A DNA stretch of 64,000 bases from Sulfurimonas sp. (GTDB taxonomy: Bacteria > Campylobacterota > Campylobacteria > Campylobacterales > Sulfurimonadaceae): contig NZ_JAQTLH010000008.1 in the NCBI RefSeq assembly GCF_028714975.1, positions 51,164 through 115,163 of the forward strand, in the 5' to 3' direction. The notes beneath the pieces were generated by a model, which was given only the letters and a program-made list of their open reading frames with translations, did not search any database and was not told where the DNA came from. The position numbers were made by a program, and so were the translations under genes. This document shows positions 1 to 9,670 of this stretch, one piece after another; positions within the stretch are counted from its first letter, which is position 1, and every line of letters begins with the position of its first letter.

Positions 1-2
1 AA

Positions 3-974
3 TTACTGCTTTGGCTCAATCGCATTTTTAGCTGATTTTATAGCGGTGCCAAGAGCCGTCTTAGCAATTCCCCAAGCTTGAGTCCCCATTCTTTTTGCCT
101 CTTTGGCAGTGTTTGAATGAAGTGCCGTATCTGCCTTTTTTACTGCCGTTTTAGCTAGTGAAGAGAATTTCTCTTTCATTACAAGCGCTGTCTCTTTTGA
201 CATATGAACCAACTCTTCAAGGTCGTAGTGCATCTTGCTATTTAGTTCTAAAAGAGTTTTCTTTGTAGTCGGAGTACTCTCATTTGCTTGGGTCTGAACG
301 ACTTGAGAGAAGAGTATGTCTGTTTGGTTTAGATCCTGCATAATCGTATCATAATCTTCTATAAGTATATGTTTTGCTTCAAGCGGCATAAAAGCCAATC
401 TCTTTTTAAATCTCTCAATTGATTCTATAAGACCGCTTCTCATACCTTTAAGTGTAGCTTCTAAAATATCCTCTGAAAAGTTCGGTGATGCTTCGGCTAT
501 TTCTATCGATGAGTGCAGAATAGTAGAGAGGATTTTTCTGACTCTTATCGTGTTGAGCGTTCCCTCTTTAATGGTTTCAAAAGTAAGCTCTTTTATAATC
601 TCTTCAATCATATTTTTTGCTTCGCTGTCTTTTGATTTCTCAAGCGCGGTAATAATTGCGCCCTCAACAGTTTCGCTAAGAAGGTCAAAAAGGTCAATCG
701 ACTGAAGTTTTGCCTGATGAAGTTTTGAAAGTGTCGTTACATCATTTTTATCTATAACAGACTCAATTTCATTAAAAATAGAGTATTTCAGCTCTTGAAG
801 TTCATGTGATTTTTTTTCTATATTTTTTTCAAGCAACTCTTTTTGTAACAAAAGCTCTTCTAGCTCGTCGCGTAAATTTTTTGTTCTCTCACCTATAATC
901 GTCGATGTTATATCTTTAATTTCGTGAAGATTTAATTTTTCAAATTCAATCTTTTGTGTCTCTTGTAAATTCAT
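3..974 (-). CDS. Predicted coiled-coil protein of unknown function (323 aa)
   Basis: I do not recognise a function. The protein is charged and mostly helical. A heptad-like Glu/Lys/Leu-rich stretch lies at about residues 25-70, and an Ala/Lys-rich C-terminal tail (about 270-323) resembles apolipoprotein- or phasin-like amphipathic helices. No signal peptide or membrane segment is evident. It may belong to DUF6781, but that is a guess from memory. The start is supported by AAGGAG about 7 bases upstream. It follows moaC and the DUF493 gene on the same strand with 13 bases between stop and start, so it is probably the last gene of that transcript. Its stop codon lies at the very edge of the window, so the gene appears complete. 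Confidence 0.75.
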   Translation of the reverse strand: MNLQETQKIEFEKLNLHEIKDITSTIIGERTKNLRDELEELLLQKELLEKNIEKKSHELQELKYSIFNEIESVIDKNDVTTLSKLHQAKLQSIDLFDLLSETVEGAIITALEKSKDSEAKNMIEEIIKELTFETIKEGTLNTIRVRKILSTILHSSIEIAEASPNFSEDILEATLKGMRSGLIESIERFKKRLAFMPLEAKHILIEDYDTIMQDLNQTDILFSQVVQTQANESTPTTKKTLLELNSKMHYDLEELVHMSKETALVMKEKFSSLAKTAVKKADTALHSNTAKEAKRMGTQAWGIAKTALGTAIKSAKNAIEPKQ

Positions 975-987
975 AGTAAACTCCTTT

Positions 988-1257
988 TTAAAGTACCATT
1001 TTTATATGTTGGTGAGCCTTTAGGGCTTGATAGATAAAGTTTCTGTCATCTTCGTTATGCACAAGCATATCAAGATTCATACTTATATACTTGCCGCCTT
1101 TAGAATTATTTGAGTGAGTCAGTTTATGCTCTCTCTCATCGATAACATCCCGTATAGCCTTTTTGAGTGCCTCTACTTCAGAGGCTATCAGCTTGTAAGA
1201 CCAAGAACATGGATATGTAAGTTCTAGTTTCTCATCTCTAGCGTTTAAAATCTCCAC
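988..1257 (-). CDS. DUF493 (YbeD/HP0495-like) family protein
   Basis: This is a short 89-aa protein with the '[10 protein letters not shown]' N-terminal segment and a '[14 protein letters not shown]' beta strand. Both fit the DUF493 family, a small ferredoxin-like fold known from E. coli YbeD and Helicobacter HP0495, whose biochemical role is not established. Its start overlaps the end of moaC by 20 bases, so the two are translationally linked. Length is normal for the family. Family membership is fairly sure; function is unknown. Confidence 0.8.
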   Translation of the reverse strand: MEILNARDEKLELTYPCSWSYKLIASEVEALKKAIRDVIDEREHKLTHSNNSKGGKYISMNLDMLVHNEDDRNFIYQALKAHQHIKMVL

Positions 1258-1708
1258 TTTTGCCTCCCGATTTTTCTTCTAGCTGCACATTTCGTATTAC
1301 CATACCTTTATCAATTGCTTTTACCATATCATAGATAGTTAAAAGCCCGATACTGGTGCCCGTTAGTGCTTCCATTTCAACACCTGTCTGACCTGTCAGT
1401 TTTGCGCTAACCGTGAGTTTAAATCCCGGAAGTTCTGCCAACTCTTCAATATCGCAATTGATTCCGCTTAGGTTTAGCGGATGGCACATCGGAATAAGTT
1501 CACTTGTCTTTTTTGTTCCCATGATAGCCGCTATAACGGCAGTTTGAAGTACAGGGCCTTTCTTTGTCTTTTGGCTTACTATGGCATCATAAGCATCTTG
1601 ACTCATCTCTATGATACCGCTGGCAACTGCAACTCTGGTTGTTTGATTTTTGTCCGAAACATCAACCATTTTCGGTCTGTCTTTCTCATCTAAATGTGTT
1701 AATTTCAT
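1238..1708 (-). CDS. moaC: Cyclic pyranopterin monophosphate synthase MoaC
   Basis: MoaC converts 3',8-cyclo-7,8-dihydro-GTP, made by MoaA, into cyclic pyranopterin monophosphate in molybdenum-cofactor synthesis. The family hallmarks are present: 'MVDVSDK' near the N-terminus, 'IPMCHPL' with the conserved Cys-His in the middle, and 'GVEMEALT' followed by '[11 protein letters not shown]' near the C-terminus. I chose the ATG at 1708, giving 156 aa, because an upstream extension of the frame to 1750 adds 14 unconserved residues and runs into a structured repeat. MoaC and the nearby mobA fit the needs of a molybdenum nitrate reductase in a denitrifier, although no nitrate reductase lies in this window. 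Confidence 0.95.
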   Translation of the reverse strand: MKLTHLDEKDRPKMVDVSDKNQTTRVAVASGIIEMSQDAYDAIVSQKTKKGPVLQTAVIAAIMGTKKTSELIPMCHPLNLSGINCDIEELAELPGFKLTVSAKLTGQTGVEMEALTGTSIGLLTIYDMVKAIDKGMVIRNVQLEEKSGGKSGDFKR

Positions 1709-1730
1709 ATTTTCTCGTTTCTTATAGAAC

Positions 1731-1828
1731 GCAAAATGAGCAGGGCCCATTTTGCTACGCTAGCCGCTATGGCACTAAAGCTTGTCTCTTACGAGACAGA
1801 AGATTTCTTACAAAAATATAAGAAATCT
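1731..1828 (+). repeat. Structured intergenic repeat, copy 1 (CGCTAGCCGC core)
   Basis: Copy 1 of a three-copy element; the others are near 4866 and 7682. It begins with a stem GCAAAATG/CATTTTGC (1731-1738 with 1748-1755). Then comes the shared core CGCTAGCCGC-TAT-GGC-ACTAAAGCT (about 1758-1782). A second stem follows, TGTCTC-ttac-GAGACA (1783-1798), and here a third, AGATTTCTTA/TAAGAAATCT (1801-1810 with 1819-1828). It sits between mobA and moaC, both on the minus strand, so any minus-strand transcript running into moaC carries its complement. Confidence 0.75.
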
Positions 1829-1854
1829 AATAAAATTATTAAGTAAAGATTATA

Positions 1855-2436
1855 TCAAATAGTTGATAAATGAGAGAGTGCCTCTTGATATTCGTGCGGA
1901 TGGTTAAGGTTTAGAAACGGTTTTTCATCTTTAAAATCCACAAAGAGAGTTTTTGAATTTTTAAGCAAAAATCCAAGTTTATGGTTATCCTCTTTTAGCA
2001 TTTGATTAAATTTTTCATCCATAGAGCGGTGGTAGATTCCGCACATAGGCTGAATCCCGCTTTGAGTTTTGGCAATGGTGGCGTCATATGTGGATTTATC
2101 GGCATTTATGAGTTGTTCTATCTCATTTTTACCTACAAACGGAGTATCTACGCTAAGAGCAAAAAATCTATCGCATCTTAAATGTTCAAAAACAGCTACA
2201 AATCCGGCAGTCGGTGCATAGGTAGAAGAAATTTTTATATCTTCTATAAAGTCAGCTTGAAAATTAAATTTTGATTTGTCTTTGCAGGAGATATATACAT
2301 TTTTGAAAATTTTATGAAGACGGAAGAGTTGAAACTCCGTTAAAGTATGAAAACCGCCAAAAGGAAGAAGAGATTTATCTTCTCCCATTCGGCTTGATTT
2401 GCCACCCGCGAAGATGACACAGGGTATATCAAACAT
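1855..2436 (-). CDS. mobA: Molybdenum cofactor guanylyltransferase MobA
   Basis: MobA joins GMP from GTP to molybdopterin to make the guanine-dinucleotide cofactor used by DMSO-reductase-family enzymes such as NapA. The N-terminal nucleotide-binding motif '[20 protein letters not shown]' is the family signature (residues about 9-28). 'LSVDTPFVG' (about residue 97) supplies the metal-binding Asp. At 193 aa the length is typical. The ATG directly abuts the ompA-family stop codon on the same strand, suggesting cotranscription or read-through. The Mo-cofactor link with moaC just downstream supports the assignment. Confidence 0.93.
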   Translation of the reverse strand: MFDIPCVIFAGGKSSRMGEDKSLLPFGGFHTLTEFQLFRLHKIFKNVYISCKDKSKFNFQADFIEDIKISSTYAPTAGFVAVFEHLRCDRFFALSVDTPFVGKNEIEQLINADKSTYDATIAKTQSGIQPMCGIYHRSMDEKFNQMLKEDNHKLGFLLKNSKTLFVDFKDEKPFLNLNHPHEYQEALSHLSTI

Positions 2437-3477
2437 CTATTTTTTGATTAACTCTGCTTCGATTCTTCTGTTTTCAGCTCTACCCTCAGGAGTAGTATTT
2501 GTAGTAGTAGGAGATTTTTCTCCCATGCCAGCTGTTGTGATTCTGCTTGCTTCAATACCCTCTTTAACAATAAGAGTTTTTACTGCATTTGCTCTGTTTT
2601 CAGATAGTGTTTGATTGCTCTTATCGCTACCGACGCTATCTGTGTGACCTACAATTTTTGCATTATAGTTAGGCATATCTTTTAAAAAGTCGGCAAACTC
2701 TTTAATTTTTGGTTTTGATGCATCTTTAATTTTATAAGATGCAGTATCAAAATTTATATGTAAATTTACCAATTTTGAACATCCGTCGCTATCAACCTTA
2801 TGCCCTATAGGTGTATTTGGACATTTGTCAACAGAGTTTAAAACACCGTCTTTATCATCATCACCGTCAACCGGTTTTGGTGCAGGTGTAGGAGCCGGAG
2901 CAACTACCGGAGCAACAACCGGTGCCGGAGCAGCAACAGGCTCAGGAGCAACTTTTTGTGTTTTTGGTCCAAATGCAAAGTTTACACCTGCTAAAAGAGC
3001 AAGATTGCTGTCTAATCTGCCATCATTGTTTTTTGACATATAAACAGATTCTACTTTTAGAGCGATTGCATCAGTAAAGGGAATTTTCGCTCCTATACCT
3101 GCATTAACAAAAACGCTGTCTTTGTTGTCCGCTAAGTGTTTATCCATTGTTTCATAACCGATACCCACTTTTGCAAGCGGCTTAATCATACCGATTTTAC
3201 TAAATTCATAAACACCGTTAAGAGCGATACGATATATATCCGTGCTTATTAGAGAGTTTTTATAATCAGCATCCGTATAAAGCACGCTAAGTTCAGGTTT
3301 TAAAAGTGAGTCACAACCGTTGTATTGTAATTCAGCTCCATATAGAGTTTGATTTTTTAGCTTTAGATTTCCCTCAGCTATGTTATAGCCGACAACCGGC
3401 GTAACTTCGTAGTTGTAATCTTGCGCAATCGCAAGGCTTCCTAGCAAAAGAGCCGGAATAAGTACTATTTTCTTCAT
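2437..3477 (-). CDS. OmpA-family outer membrane protein with type-3-repeat linker
   Basis: This is a typical OmpA/OprF-like protein. It has a signal peptide (MKKIVLIPALLLGSLAIA), an N-terminal beta-barrel of about 165 residues, and a Pro/Ala/Val-rich linker. A calcium-binding thrombospondin-type-3-like segment 'DGDDDKDGVLNSVDKCPNTP' follows. The C-terminal OmpA peptidoglycan-binding domain contains 'NFDTASYKI', 'GHTDSVGSDKSNQTLSENRA' and a final 'GRAENRRIEAEL'. It anchors the outer membrane to peptidoglycan. The start at 3477 is chosen because GGAGG lies 5 bases upstream and it opens a proper signal peptide; an earlier ATG at 3501 adds eight unconserved residues. Confidence 0.93.
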   Translation of the reverse strand: MKKIVLIPALLLGSLAIAQDYNYEVTPVVGYNIAEGNLKLKNQTLYGAELQYNGCDSLLKPELSVLYTDADYKNSLISTDIYRIALNGVYEFSKIGMIKPLAKVGIGYETMDKHLADNKDSVFVNAGIGAKIPFTDAIALKVESVYMSKNNDGRLDSNLALLAGVNFAFGPKTQKVAPEPVAAPAPVVAPVVAPAPTPAPKPVDGDDDKDGVLNSVDKCPNTPIGHKVDSDGCSKLVNLHINFDTASYKIKDASKPKIKEFADFLKDMPNYNAKIVGHTDSVGSDKSNQTLSENRANAVKTLIVKEGIEASRITTAGMGEKSPTTTNTTPEGRAENRRIEAELIKK

Positions 3478-3541
3478 GGTTTCCTCCGTGTTTTTCAGCA
3501 TTGTATCATTTAGTGACTTAAAATATATGTAGATTTGGATA

Positions 3542-4807
3542 TTAGTTTAATCTAGGATCCGCAATATAGCCATTAATTGCCGAAATAGCCGCAACTGCAG
3601 AGTTCGCCAAGTATACTTTTGAACTTCTTGAGCCCATACGACCTACAAAGTTACGGTTTGTTGTAGAGACTGCTACTTCGTTATCTCCCAAAATCCCCAT
3701 ATATCCGCCAAGACAAGCTCCGCAAGTAGGATTGCTCACGACTCCGCCGGCGTCTACGATGATGTCGATGTAGCCGAGTTTGTTCGCCTCTCTTAGTATC
3801 ATCTGCGTTCCCGGAGTTACAATAAGACGGACATCGGGATGAACTTTTTTACCCTTTAAAATCTCTGCCGCAACTTTAAGATCACTTAGTCTGCCGTTTG
3901 TGCAGCTTCCGATAAATGCCTGATCTATTTTGATTTTATCACTTACTGCTTGAGTTATGCTGTGACCGTTTGAGGGTAAAAACGGGTATGCGATAACTGG
4001 TTCAAGATTTGCAACATCTATCTCTAAAACTTGTACATAAGAAGCATCTGCATCAGAGTGATGAATTTTAGGCGTACGAGCTAAATTTTTATCCGACAAG
4101 AACGCTTCCGTAACATTGTCATAAGCTACGATTCCGCTTTTTGCTCCCGCTTCAATAGCCATGTTGCACATAGAAAATCTATCATCCATCGTAAGGTATT
4201 CAATCGTGCTTCCGGTAAACTCTAAAGTTCTGTAAAGTGCGCCGTCAACACCGATCATGCGTATAATCTCTAAGATAATATCTTTACCGGTTGTATATTT
4301 TCCCGGTTTTCCGCTAAGAACGACTTTGATAGATTCAGGAACTTTAAACCAGTTTCCGCCTGTTACCATCGCAAATGCCAAGTCTGTTGAGCCCATACCC
4401 GTAGAGAATGCTCCGAGTGCGCCGTGCGTACATGTGTGTGAGTCTGCACCGATGATAACATCTCCCGGAACTACAAGCCCTTTTTCAGGTAAAAGCGCAT
4501 GTTCTATTCCCATGTCTTTTTCGTCAAAAAAGTTTTTTAAGTTGTGCTTTTTTGCAAAGTCACGGCTGATGCGTGCTTGATTTGCACTTGCTATATCTTT
4601 TGCAGGGATAAAGTGGTCAAGAACTATGGAAAATCCATCAGGATTTGCCAGTTTCGTAGCACCGCTATCTTCAAAAGCTTTGATAGAGATAGGCGTAGTA
4701 ATATCATTTCCGATAACCATGTCGATATCACAGCGGATAATCTCCCCCGCATAAACAGGTTTGCCGACATGTTCGGAAAATATTTTTTCAGTTATAGTTT
4801 GTCTCAT
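3542..4807 (-). CDS. leuC: 3-isopropylmalate dehydratase large subunit LeuC
   Basis: LeuC is the [4Fe-4S] aconitase-family subunit that isomerises 2- to 3-isopropylmalate in leucine synthesis. The substrate loop 'GADSHTCTHGALGAFSTGMGSTD' (about residues 120-142) and the cluster-binding 'GSCTNGRLSD' (about 302) and 'NPTCGACLGG' (about 360) provide the three cysteines. At 421 aa it belongs to the shorter archaeal/HacA-like LeuC branch rather than the roughly 465-aa enterobacterial type. A homoaconitase role cannot be excluded from sequence alone. The small subunit leuD is not adjacent in this window. AAGGAA upstream supports the ATG at 4807. Confidence 0.92.
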   Translation of the reverse strand: MRQTITEKIFSEHVGKPVYAGEIIRCDIDMVIGNDITTPISIKAFEDSGATKLANPDGFSIVLDHFIPAKDIASANQARISRDFAKKHNLKNFFDEKDMGIEHALLPEKGLVVPGDVIIGADSHTCTHGALGAFSTGMGSTDLAFAMVTGGNWFKVPESIKVVLSGKPGKYTTGKDIILEIIRMIGVDGALYRTLEFTGSTIEYLTMDDRFSMCNMAIEAGAKSGIVAYDNVTEAFLSDKNLARTPKIHHSDADASYVQVLEIDVANLEPVIAYPFLPSNGHSITQAVSDKIKIDQAFIGSCTNGRLSDLKVAAEILKGKKVHPDVRLIVTPGTQMILREANKLGYIDIIVDAGGVVSNPTCGACLGGYMGILGDNEVAVSTTNRNFVGRMGSRSSKVYLANSAVAAISAINGYIADPRLN

Positions 4808-4865
4808 AATATATGATTCCTTAATTTTATTTCATAAAATGAAGGAAACCCTCCATTTATTTGTT

Positions 4866-4942
4866 AGTAAAAGGAATTTGTACCTTTTACTTCGCTAGCC
4901 GCACAGGCACTAAAGCTTGACACTTTCGTCTAAGATTTGTTT
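4866..4942 (+). repeat. Structured intergenic repeat, copy 2 (CGCTAGCCGC core)
   Basis: Copy 2 of the three-copy element. The first stem here is AGTAAAAGG/CCTTTTACT (4866-4874 with 4883-4891), different in sequence from copies 1 and 3 but still paired. The core CGCTAGCCGC-ACA-GGC-ACTAAAGCTTG follows (4893-4919). A weak second stem, GAC...GTC, lies at about 4919-4930. It lies between the divergent leuC and rsuA-like genes. Confidence 0.75.
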
Positions 4943-5052
4943 TATAATGATATCGGAAGTAATCCTGCCGTCTATCATTTTATTTTTGCGATTATACCAT
5001 TTTCTATTTTAATCCAAAAAATGTTATATTTAAACAAAAAAAGAAGCCATAT

Positions 5053-5754
5053 ATGCCAAACAGTTACAAAAGAGTAGATGCTCACCTCTCAAATCTAGGA
5101 TATTGCTCAAGGGGTGAAGCCAAAAACTTTTTAAAAATGTTTAGGGTTTGCGTCGATGGTGTGAGGATTTTTGAAGTAACCAAAAAATTTTATCATAACG
5201 ATATAACGGTAGACGATGAGCCGCTTGATGCAGAGAGTTTAGTAATCCTTATGAACAAACCAAGCGGAGTAATCTGCTCTCATAATGATGCAGGAGTGCT
5301 TATCTACTCGCTGCTTCCGATAAGATGGCAAAGAAGAAATCCAAAAATATCGACTATCGGCAGGCTGGATGCGGATACTACGGGGGCAATTTTACTAACT
5401 GATGACGGGGCGCTAAATCATAAACTCACAAGCCCGAAAAGTGATGTTGCAAAAGTGTATGAAGCTACTCTTGCCCAGCCGCTTAAGGGTGATGAGGCAG
5501 ATATTTTTGCTAGCGGAGAACTTCTTTTAAACGGAGAAAAAAAACCGCTTCTTCCAGCAAAAATGGAGGTGCTAAATCCAACGCTTGTAAGGCTGAAGAT
5601 TTGTGAGGGAAGATACCATCAGGTAAAGCGAATGTTTGCAGCGGTCGGGAACAGAGTAATCGCACTGCACAGAGTAAGCTTTGGAGATTTTAGTGCAGAA
5701 GAGCTAATGCCATCAGAATATAAAGTTATAAATCTTACAAAAAATATCAAATAA
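5053..5754 (+). CDS. 16S rRNA pseudouridine synthase, RsuA/RluB/E/F family
   Basis: The protein isomerises uridine to pseudouridine in RNA. An N-terminal S4 RNA-binding domain (about residues 5-60) precedes the catalytic domain. 'IGRLDADTTGAILLTDDG' (about residues 98-115) contains the catalytic Asp, 'KVYEA' is the next conserved block, and 'EGRYHQVKRMFAAVGNRV' is the C-terminal motif. The length of 233 aa matches RsuA, which modifies 16S rRNA U516, better than RluB. The choice within the family is inference. It is a single gene divergent from leuC and ends 10 bases before a convergent hypothetical gene. Confidence 0.85.
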   Translation: MPNSYKRVDAHLSNLGYCSRGEAKNFLKMFRVCVDGVRIFEVTKKFYHNDITVDDEPLDAESLVILMNKPSGVICSHNDAGVLIYSLLPIRWQRRNPKISTIGRLDADTTGAILLTDDGALNHKLTSPKSDVAKVYEATLAQPLKGDEADIFASGELLLNGEKKPLLPAKMEVLNPTLVRLKICEGRYHQVKRMFAAVGNRVIALHRVSFGDFSAEELMPSEYKVINLTKNIK

Positions 5755-5764
5755 GATTTATAAT

Positions 5765-6268
5765 TTAAAGTTCATATTTCAAGGCTTTTTTCATATATTC
5801 TGTTGAGCAAAAAAACATTGCTGCAAAAATAGGATTGATTTTTACATAATTTTCTTCAACTGTTTCAAAAATTTTAAAATTAAAGCCGCCATTACTTTCA
5901 TTACCTTTCGTAATCACGGTAAATTCGACTGGTGCTAAAGTTTTTACCATATTTAAAATCTTTTTCTGTTTTTTTAAACTATCATTTTTTAGTAGATTAA
6001 AATCTTGATTTTCTGAACTTTTGTGAGAGCGGACAATCTCCTCTAAAACATCAAATTTATCTTTAAAAACTATTTTATTCCATTTAATCGTAAGCTCTTT
6101 AGAATCGACTTTACATGCGCTATGTATGAGAGCATTCGGCTTTTTCTCTTTCATCGCTTCAATCAAGCCTAAAAGGAAGTTAGTGCCGCCGACTGCCTCT
6201 GCACACTTTTGCATCAAAAGATGTATTAATGCTTTCGTATCGTCATTTTGTTTGTTAAAATTACACAT
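5765..6268 (-). CDS. Hypothetical protein (167 aa)
   Basis: I do not recognise this protein. It is soluble, with no signal peptide or membrane span. The N-terminal half is helical (residues about 10-45, with 'CAEAVGGTNFLLGLIEAMKEKK'). The middle is charged and Lys/Asp-rich. The C-terminus is mixed and ends in a segment containing 'INPIFAAMFFCSTEYMKKAL'. Codon use resembles its neighbours. It stands alone between an rsuA-like gene and nifS, convergent with the former and divergent from the latter, so it could share the nifS upstream region as its own promoter region. Confidence 0.65.
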   Translation of the reverse strand: MCNFNKQNDDTKALIHLLMQKCAEAVGGTNFLLGLIEAMKEKKPNALIHSACKVDSKELTIKWNKIVFKDKFDVLEEIVRSHKSSENQDFNLLKNDSLKKQKKILNMVKTLAPVEFTVITKGNESNGGFNFKIFETVEENYVKINPIFAAMFFCSTEYMKKALKYEL

Positions 6269-6381
6269 GAATTATTCCTGCTTTTGTTATATTGATATAA
6301 TTATAGCTTAAATAGTTCATAAGTACAGTTTCGTTTAAGCATATCGTAATAACAAACCTATTATCATATCAAGAACAAAAG

Positions 6382-6398
6382 AAGACAAAAATTGTCTT
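6382..6398. promoter_or_regulatory. Candidate operator: perfect 7-bp inverted repeat upstream of nifS
   Basis: The sequence AAGACAA-AAA-TTGTCTT is a perfect dyad 34 bases before the nifS start codon. It is not followed by a T-run and sits where a repressor of nifS-nifU would bind. The regulator is unknown; an Fe-S- or iron-responsive protein would make sense for an iron-sulfur assembly operon, but that is inference. Confidence 0.4.
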
Positions 6399-6429
6399 AA
6401 TTAAAAAATAACTCGATTTAATGAGGTAG

Positions 6430-7644
<1,215 letters not shown>

Positions 7645-7681
7645 TTGCTTCGCAATGAATGGCACCTATTTTATATAGTCC

Positions 7682-7755
7682 GCAAAAGGAAGTAATTTCT
7701 TTTGCTTCGCTAGCCGCTACGGCTACTAAAGCTAACTCCTTGCGGAGTAGAAATT
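7682..7755 (+). repeat. Structured intergenic repeat, copy 3 (CGCTAGCCGC core)
   Basis: Copy 3 lies between nifS and nifU. The first stem is GCAAAAG/CTTTTGC (7682-7688 with 7699-7705). The core CGCTAGCCGC-TAC-GGCT-ACTAAAGCT follows (7708-7733); it can itself fold as TAGCC/GGCTA. The second stem is ACTCC-ttgc-GGAGT (7735-7748). A further AT-rich dyad, AATTTAT-gaa-ATAAATT, lies just before the nifU ribosome-binding site. The copy also follows a small ATTGC-ttc-GCAAT hairpin directly after the nifS stop. Confidence 0.75.
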
Positions 7756-7787
7756 TTAAATTTATGAAATAAATTAAAGGAAAAAAA

Positions 7788-8762
7788 ATGGCAAAGAATG
7801 ACTTGCTAGGCGCTTCACTGTGGGATGCCTACTCAAATAAAGTAACGACTCTGATGAACAACCCAAATCATCAAGGCGAGATTACGGAACAAGAAGCGGC
7901 AGAGCATGGAAACAGACTTATCGTTGCAGATTTCGGTGCTGAGAGCTGCGGCGATGCTGTTCGCCTTTACTGGGAAGTTGACCCAAAAACAGATATAATC
8001 GTAAACTCTAAGTTTAAGAGTTTTGGATGCGGAACGGCAATAGCAAGTTCAGACATAATGACTGAGTTGTGTATCGGCAAAACTGTTAAAGAGGCTGTAA
8101 AGATTACAAATATCGATGTTGAGTTTGCTCTTCGCGATAGTCCTGAAATTCCGGCAGTTCCGCCTCAAAAGATGCACTGTTCGGTTATGGCTTATGATGT
8201 TATCAAAAAAGCGGCGGGACTTTATATGGGCGTTGATTCTGAGAGTTTTGAAGATGAAATAATCGTTTGTGAGTGTGCAAGAGTTAGTTTAAAAACTCTT
8301 CAAGAGGTTATTAGACTAAATGACTTAACAACGATTGAACAGATAACAGACTATACAAAAGCCGGCGGTTTCTGTAAAAGCTGTATTAAACCGGGCGGAC
8401 ATGAAAAAAGGGAGTACTATCTAGTGGATATTTTAAGAGATACGCGTCGTGAAATGGATGAAGAGAAGATGAAAGCAGCAGCCGATGCAGGCTCAAAAGG
8501 CAGTTTTGAGTCGATGACTTTGGTACAGCAAATCAAAGCAATTGATGCCGTAATTGATGAGAATGTTCGTCAGTTTCTTATAATGGACGGCGGAAATATG
8601 GAAGTTATCGATGTAAAACCGACTGAAGAGTATGTTGATGTCTATATCAGATATTTGGGTGCATGTAACGGATGTGCAAGTTCTGCAACGGGAACTCTTT
8701 ACGCAATTGAAGCAACTCTAAAAGAGAAACTTTCTAAAAAAATCAGAGTATTGCCGATATAA
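7788..8762 (+). CDS. nifU: Modular Fe-S scaffold protein NifU
   Basis: This three-domain NifU assembles [2Fe-2S] and [4Fe-4S] clusters with sulfur from NifS. The N-terminal IscU-like domain has its three cysteines in 'ESCGDAVRL', 'FGCGTAIASSD' and 'KMHCSVM'. The central BFD-like [2Fe-2S] ferredoxin domain has 'VCECARV' and 'GFCKSCIKPGG'. The C-terminal NifU/Nfu domain has 'GACNGCASSATG' (about residues 290-301). The length of 324 aa is usual for Helicobacter/Campylobacter-type NifU. A strong AAAGGAAAAAAA precedes the ATG. It is separated from nifS by about 140 bases containing a structured repeat, so the two may still be cotranscribed. Confidence 0.95.
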   Translation: MAKNDLLGASLWDAYSNKVTTLMNNPNHQGEITEQEAAEHGNRLIVADFGAESCGDAVRLYWEVDPKTDIIVNSKFKSFGCGTAIASSDIMTELCIGKTVKEAVKITNIDVEFALRDSPEIPAVPPQKMHCSVMAYDVIKKAAGLYMGVDSESFEDEIIVCECARVSLKTLQEVIRLNDLTTIEQITDYTKAGGFCKSCIKPGGHEKREYYLVDILRDTRREMDEEKMKAAADAGSKGSFESMTLVQQIKAIDAVIDENVRQFLIMDGGNMEVIDVKPTEEYVDVYIRYLGACNGCASSATGTLYAIEATLKEKLSKKIRVLPI

Positions 8763-8797
8763 GTTTAAAGCGATGGCGTAATTACTTATGTCATCGC

Positions 8798-8824
8798 GTC
8801 ATTGCGAGCGAAGCGCGGCAATCT
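8798..8824 (+). repeat. REP-like palindrome GTCATTGCGAGCGAAGCGCGGCAATCT class
   Basis: A short imperfect palindrome with ATTGC/GCAAT arms (8801-8805 with 8818-8822) and an inner GC-rich part. It sits between the convergent ends of nifU and murB. Repeats with almost this text are scattered in many unrelated bacterial genomes. Here it may act as a bidirectional terminator or transcript end. Confidence 0.6.
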
Positions 8825-8839
8825 AAGCTATAAAGCAGT

Positions 8840-9670
8840 TTATATTGTTTTGTACGGATTTAAAAGCGGTGAATTCTCACTCATATACCTCACATCTAAA
8901 ACCGCGATTTCACACTCAAGCCAAATTTTAAACTTATTATAAACTCTATTTTGAGCCTCTTTTATCAAAAAAATCGCATCATCAAAAGACCCGTTCTCTA
9001 TATTTACCAAAAAGTTTGCATGCCCTTTGCTAAACTCCATTCCGCCGACTCTAAAACCTTTTAGTCCGACAGCTTCAATGAGCCTGCCTGCATAATCGCC
9101 TATTGGATTTTTAAAACAGCTTCCGGCACTTGGGGTAGATGGTTGATTTTGTCGCATAGCTTTAAACATTGTAAGTTTCTCTTTGTCAAACCCGTATGCA
9201 AGCTTAAAAGTGGCTTCTAAAATTGGACTCTTAATATCTGTAAATCTATATCCATAGCTGATATCATTTTTTTGTAAATCACCGCTACATGTACTAATTG
9301 ATATAAGATTATTAAATATTTCAAACTCTTTAAGCCCTGCATTCATAAAAACAAGACCGCCCAAAGTTCCGGGAAGATGAGATAAAAACTCAAAGTTAGC
9401 TATATTGTTTTTTTTACAAAATGAAGCGATTTTTCCCGACGGGGTTGAACCACCGATTTTTAGAACACTGTTTTGGATTTTTATATAATCATATTTTTTG
9501 CTAAGTTTTAAAAGCGGCGGAGGCTGTGTGCCGATTAGGATGTTGTTGCATGAGCCGATAATATAGTAATCCTCATAGTTTGCGTTGCAATCTTCAAGTA
9601 TTGAGACGGTTAAATTTCCTCCAATTTTGATTGAAGAAAATTTTGAAAAATCTATACTTTTTTTATGCAT
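8840..9670 (-). CDS. murB: UDP-N-acetylenolpyruvoylglucosamine reductase MurB
   Basis: MurB is the FAD- and NADPH-dependent reductase that forms UDP-N-acetylmuramate in peptidoglycan synthesis. 'SSIKIGGN' starts the FAD domain, 'LPGTLGGLVFMNAG' is the flavin-binding block (about residues 102-115), 'PSAGSCFKNP' carries the active Ser/Cys region (about 180), and the C-terminal 'ECEIAVLDVR' gives the catalytic Glu. At 276 aa it is the short type seen in Campylobacterota. It begins on a TAATG overlap with the fliQ stop codon, so it is translationally coupled to fliQ. Confidence 0.93.
   Translation of the reverse strand: MHKKSIDFSKFSSIKIGGNLTVSILEDCNANYEDYYIIGSCNNILIGTQPPPLLKLSKKYDYIKIQNSVLKIGGSTPSGKIASFCKKNNIANFEFLSHLPGTLGGLVFMNAGLKEFEIFNNLISISTCSGDLQKNDISYGYRFTDIKSPILEATFKLAYGFDKEKLTMFKAMRQNQPSTPSAGSCFKNPIGDYAGRLIEAVGLKGFRVGGMEFSKGHANFLVNIENGSFDDAIFLIKEAQNRVYNKFKIWLECEIAVLDVRYMSENSPLLNPYKTI

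Noticed and set aside
1731..1828. Possible molybdenum-cofactor riboswitch before moaC
   Set aside because: The same element occurs near leuC and between nifS and nifU in different orientation to the genes, so a cofactor-specific leader is unlikely.
2399..2614. Plus-strand open frame opposite the OmpA gene
   Set aside because: It mirrors a well-supported coding frame and has no ribosome site or family features. Other such opposite-strand frames were left out for the same reason.
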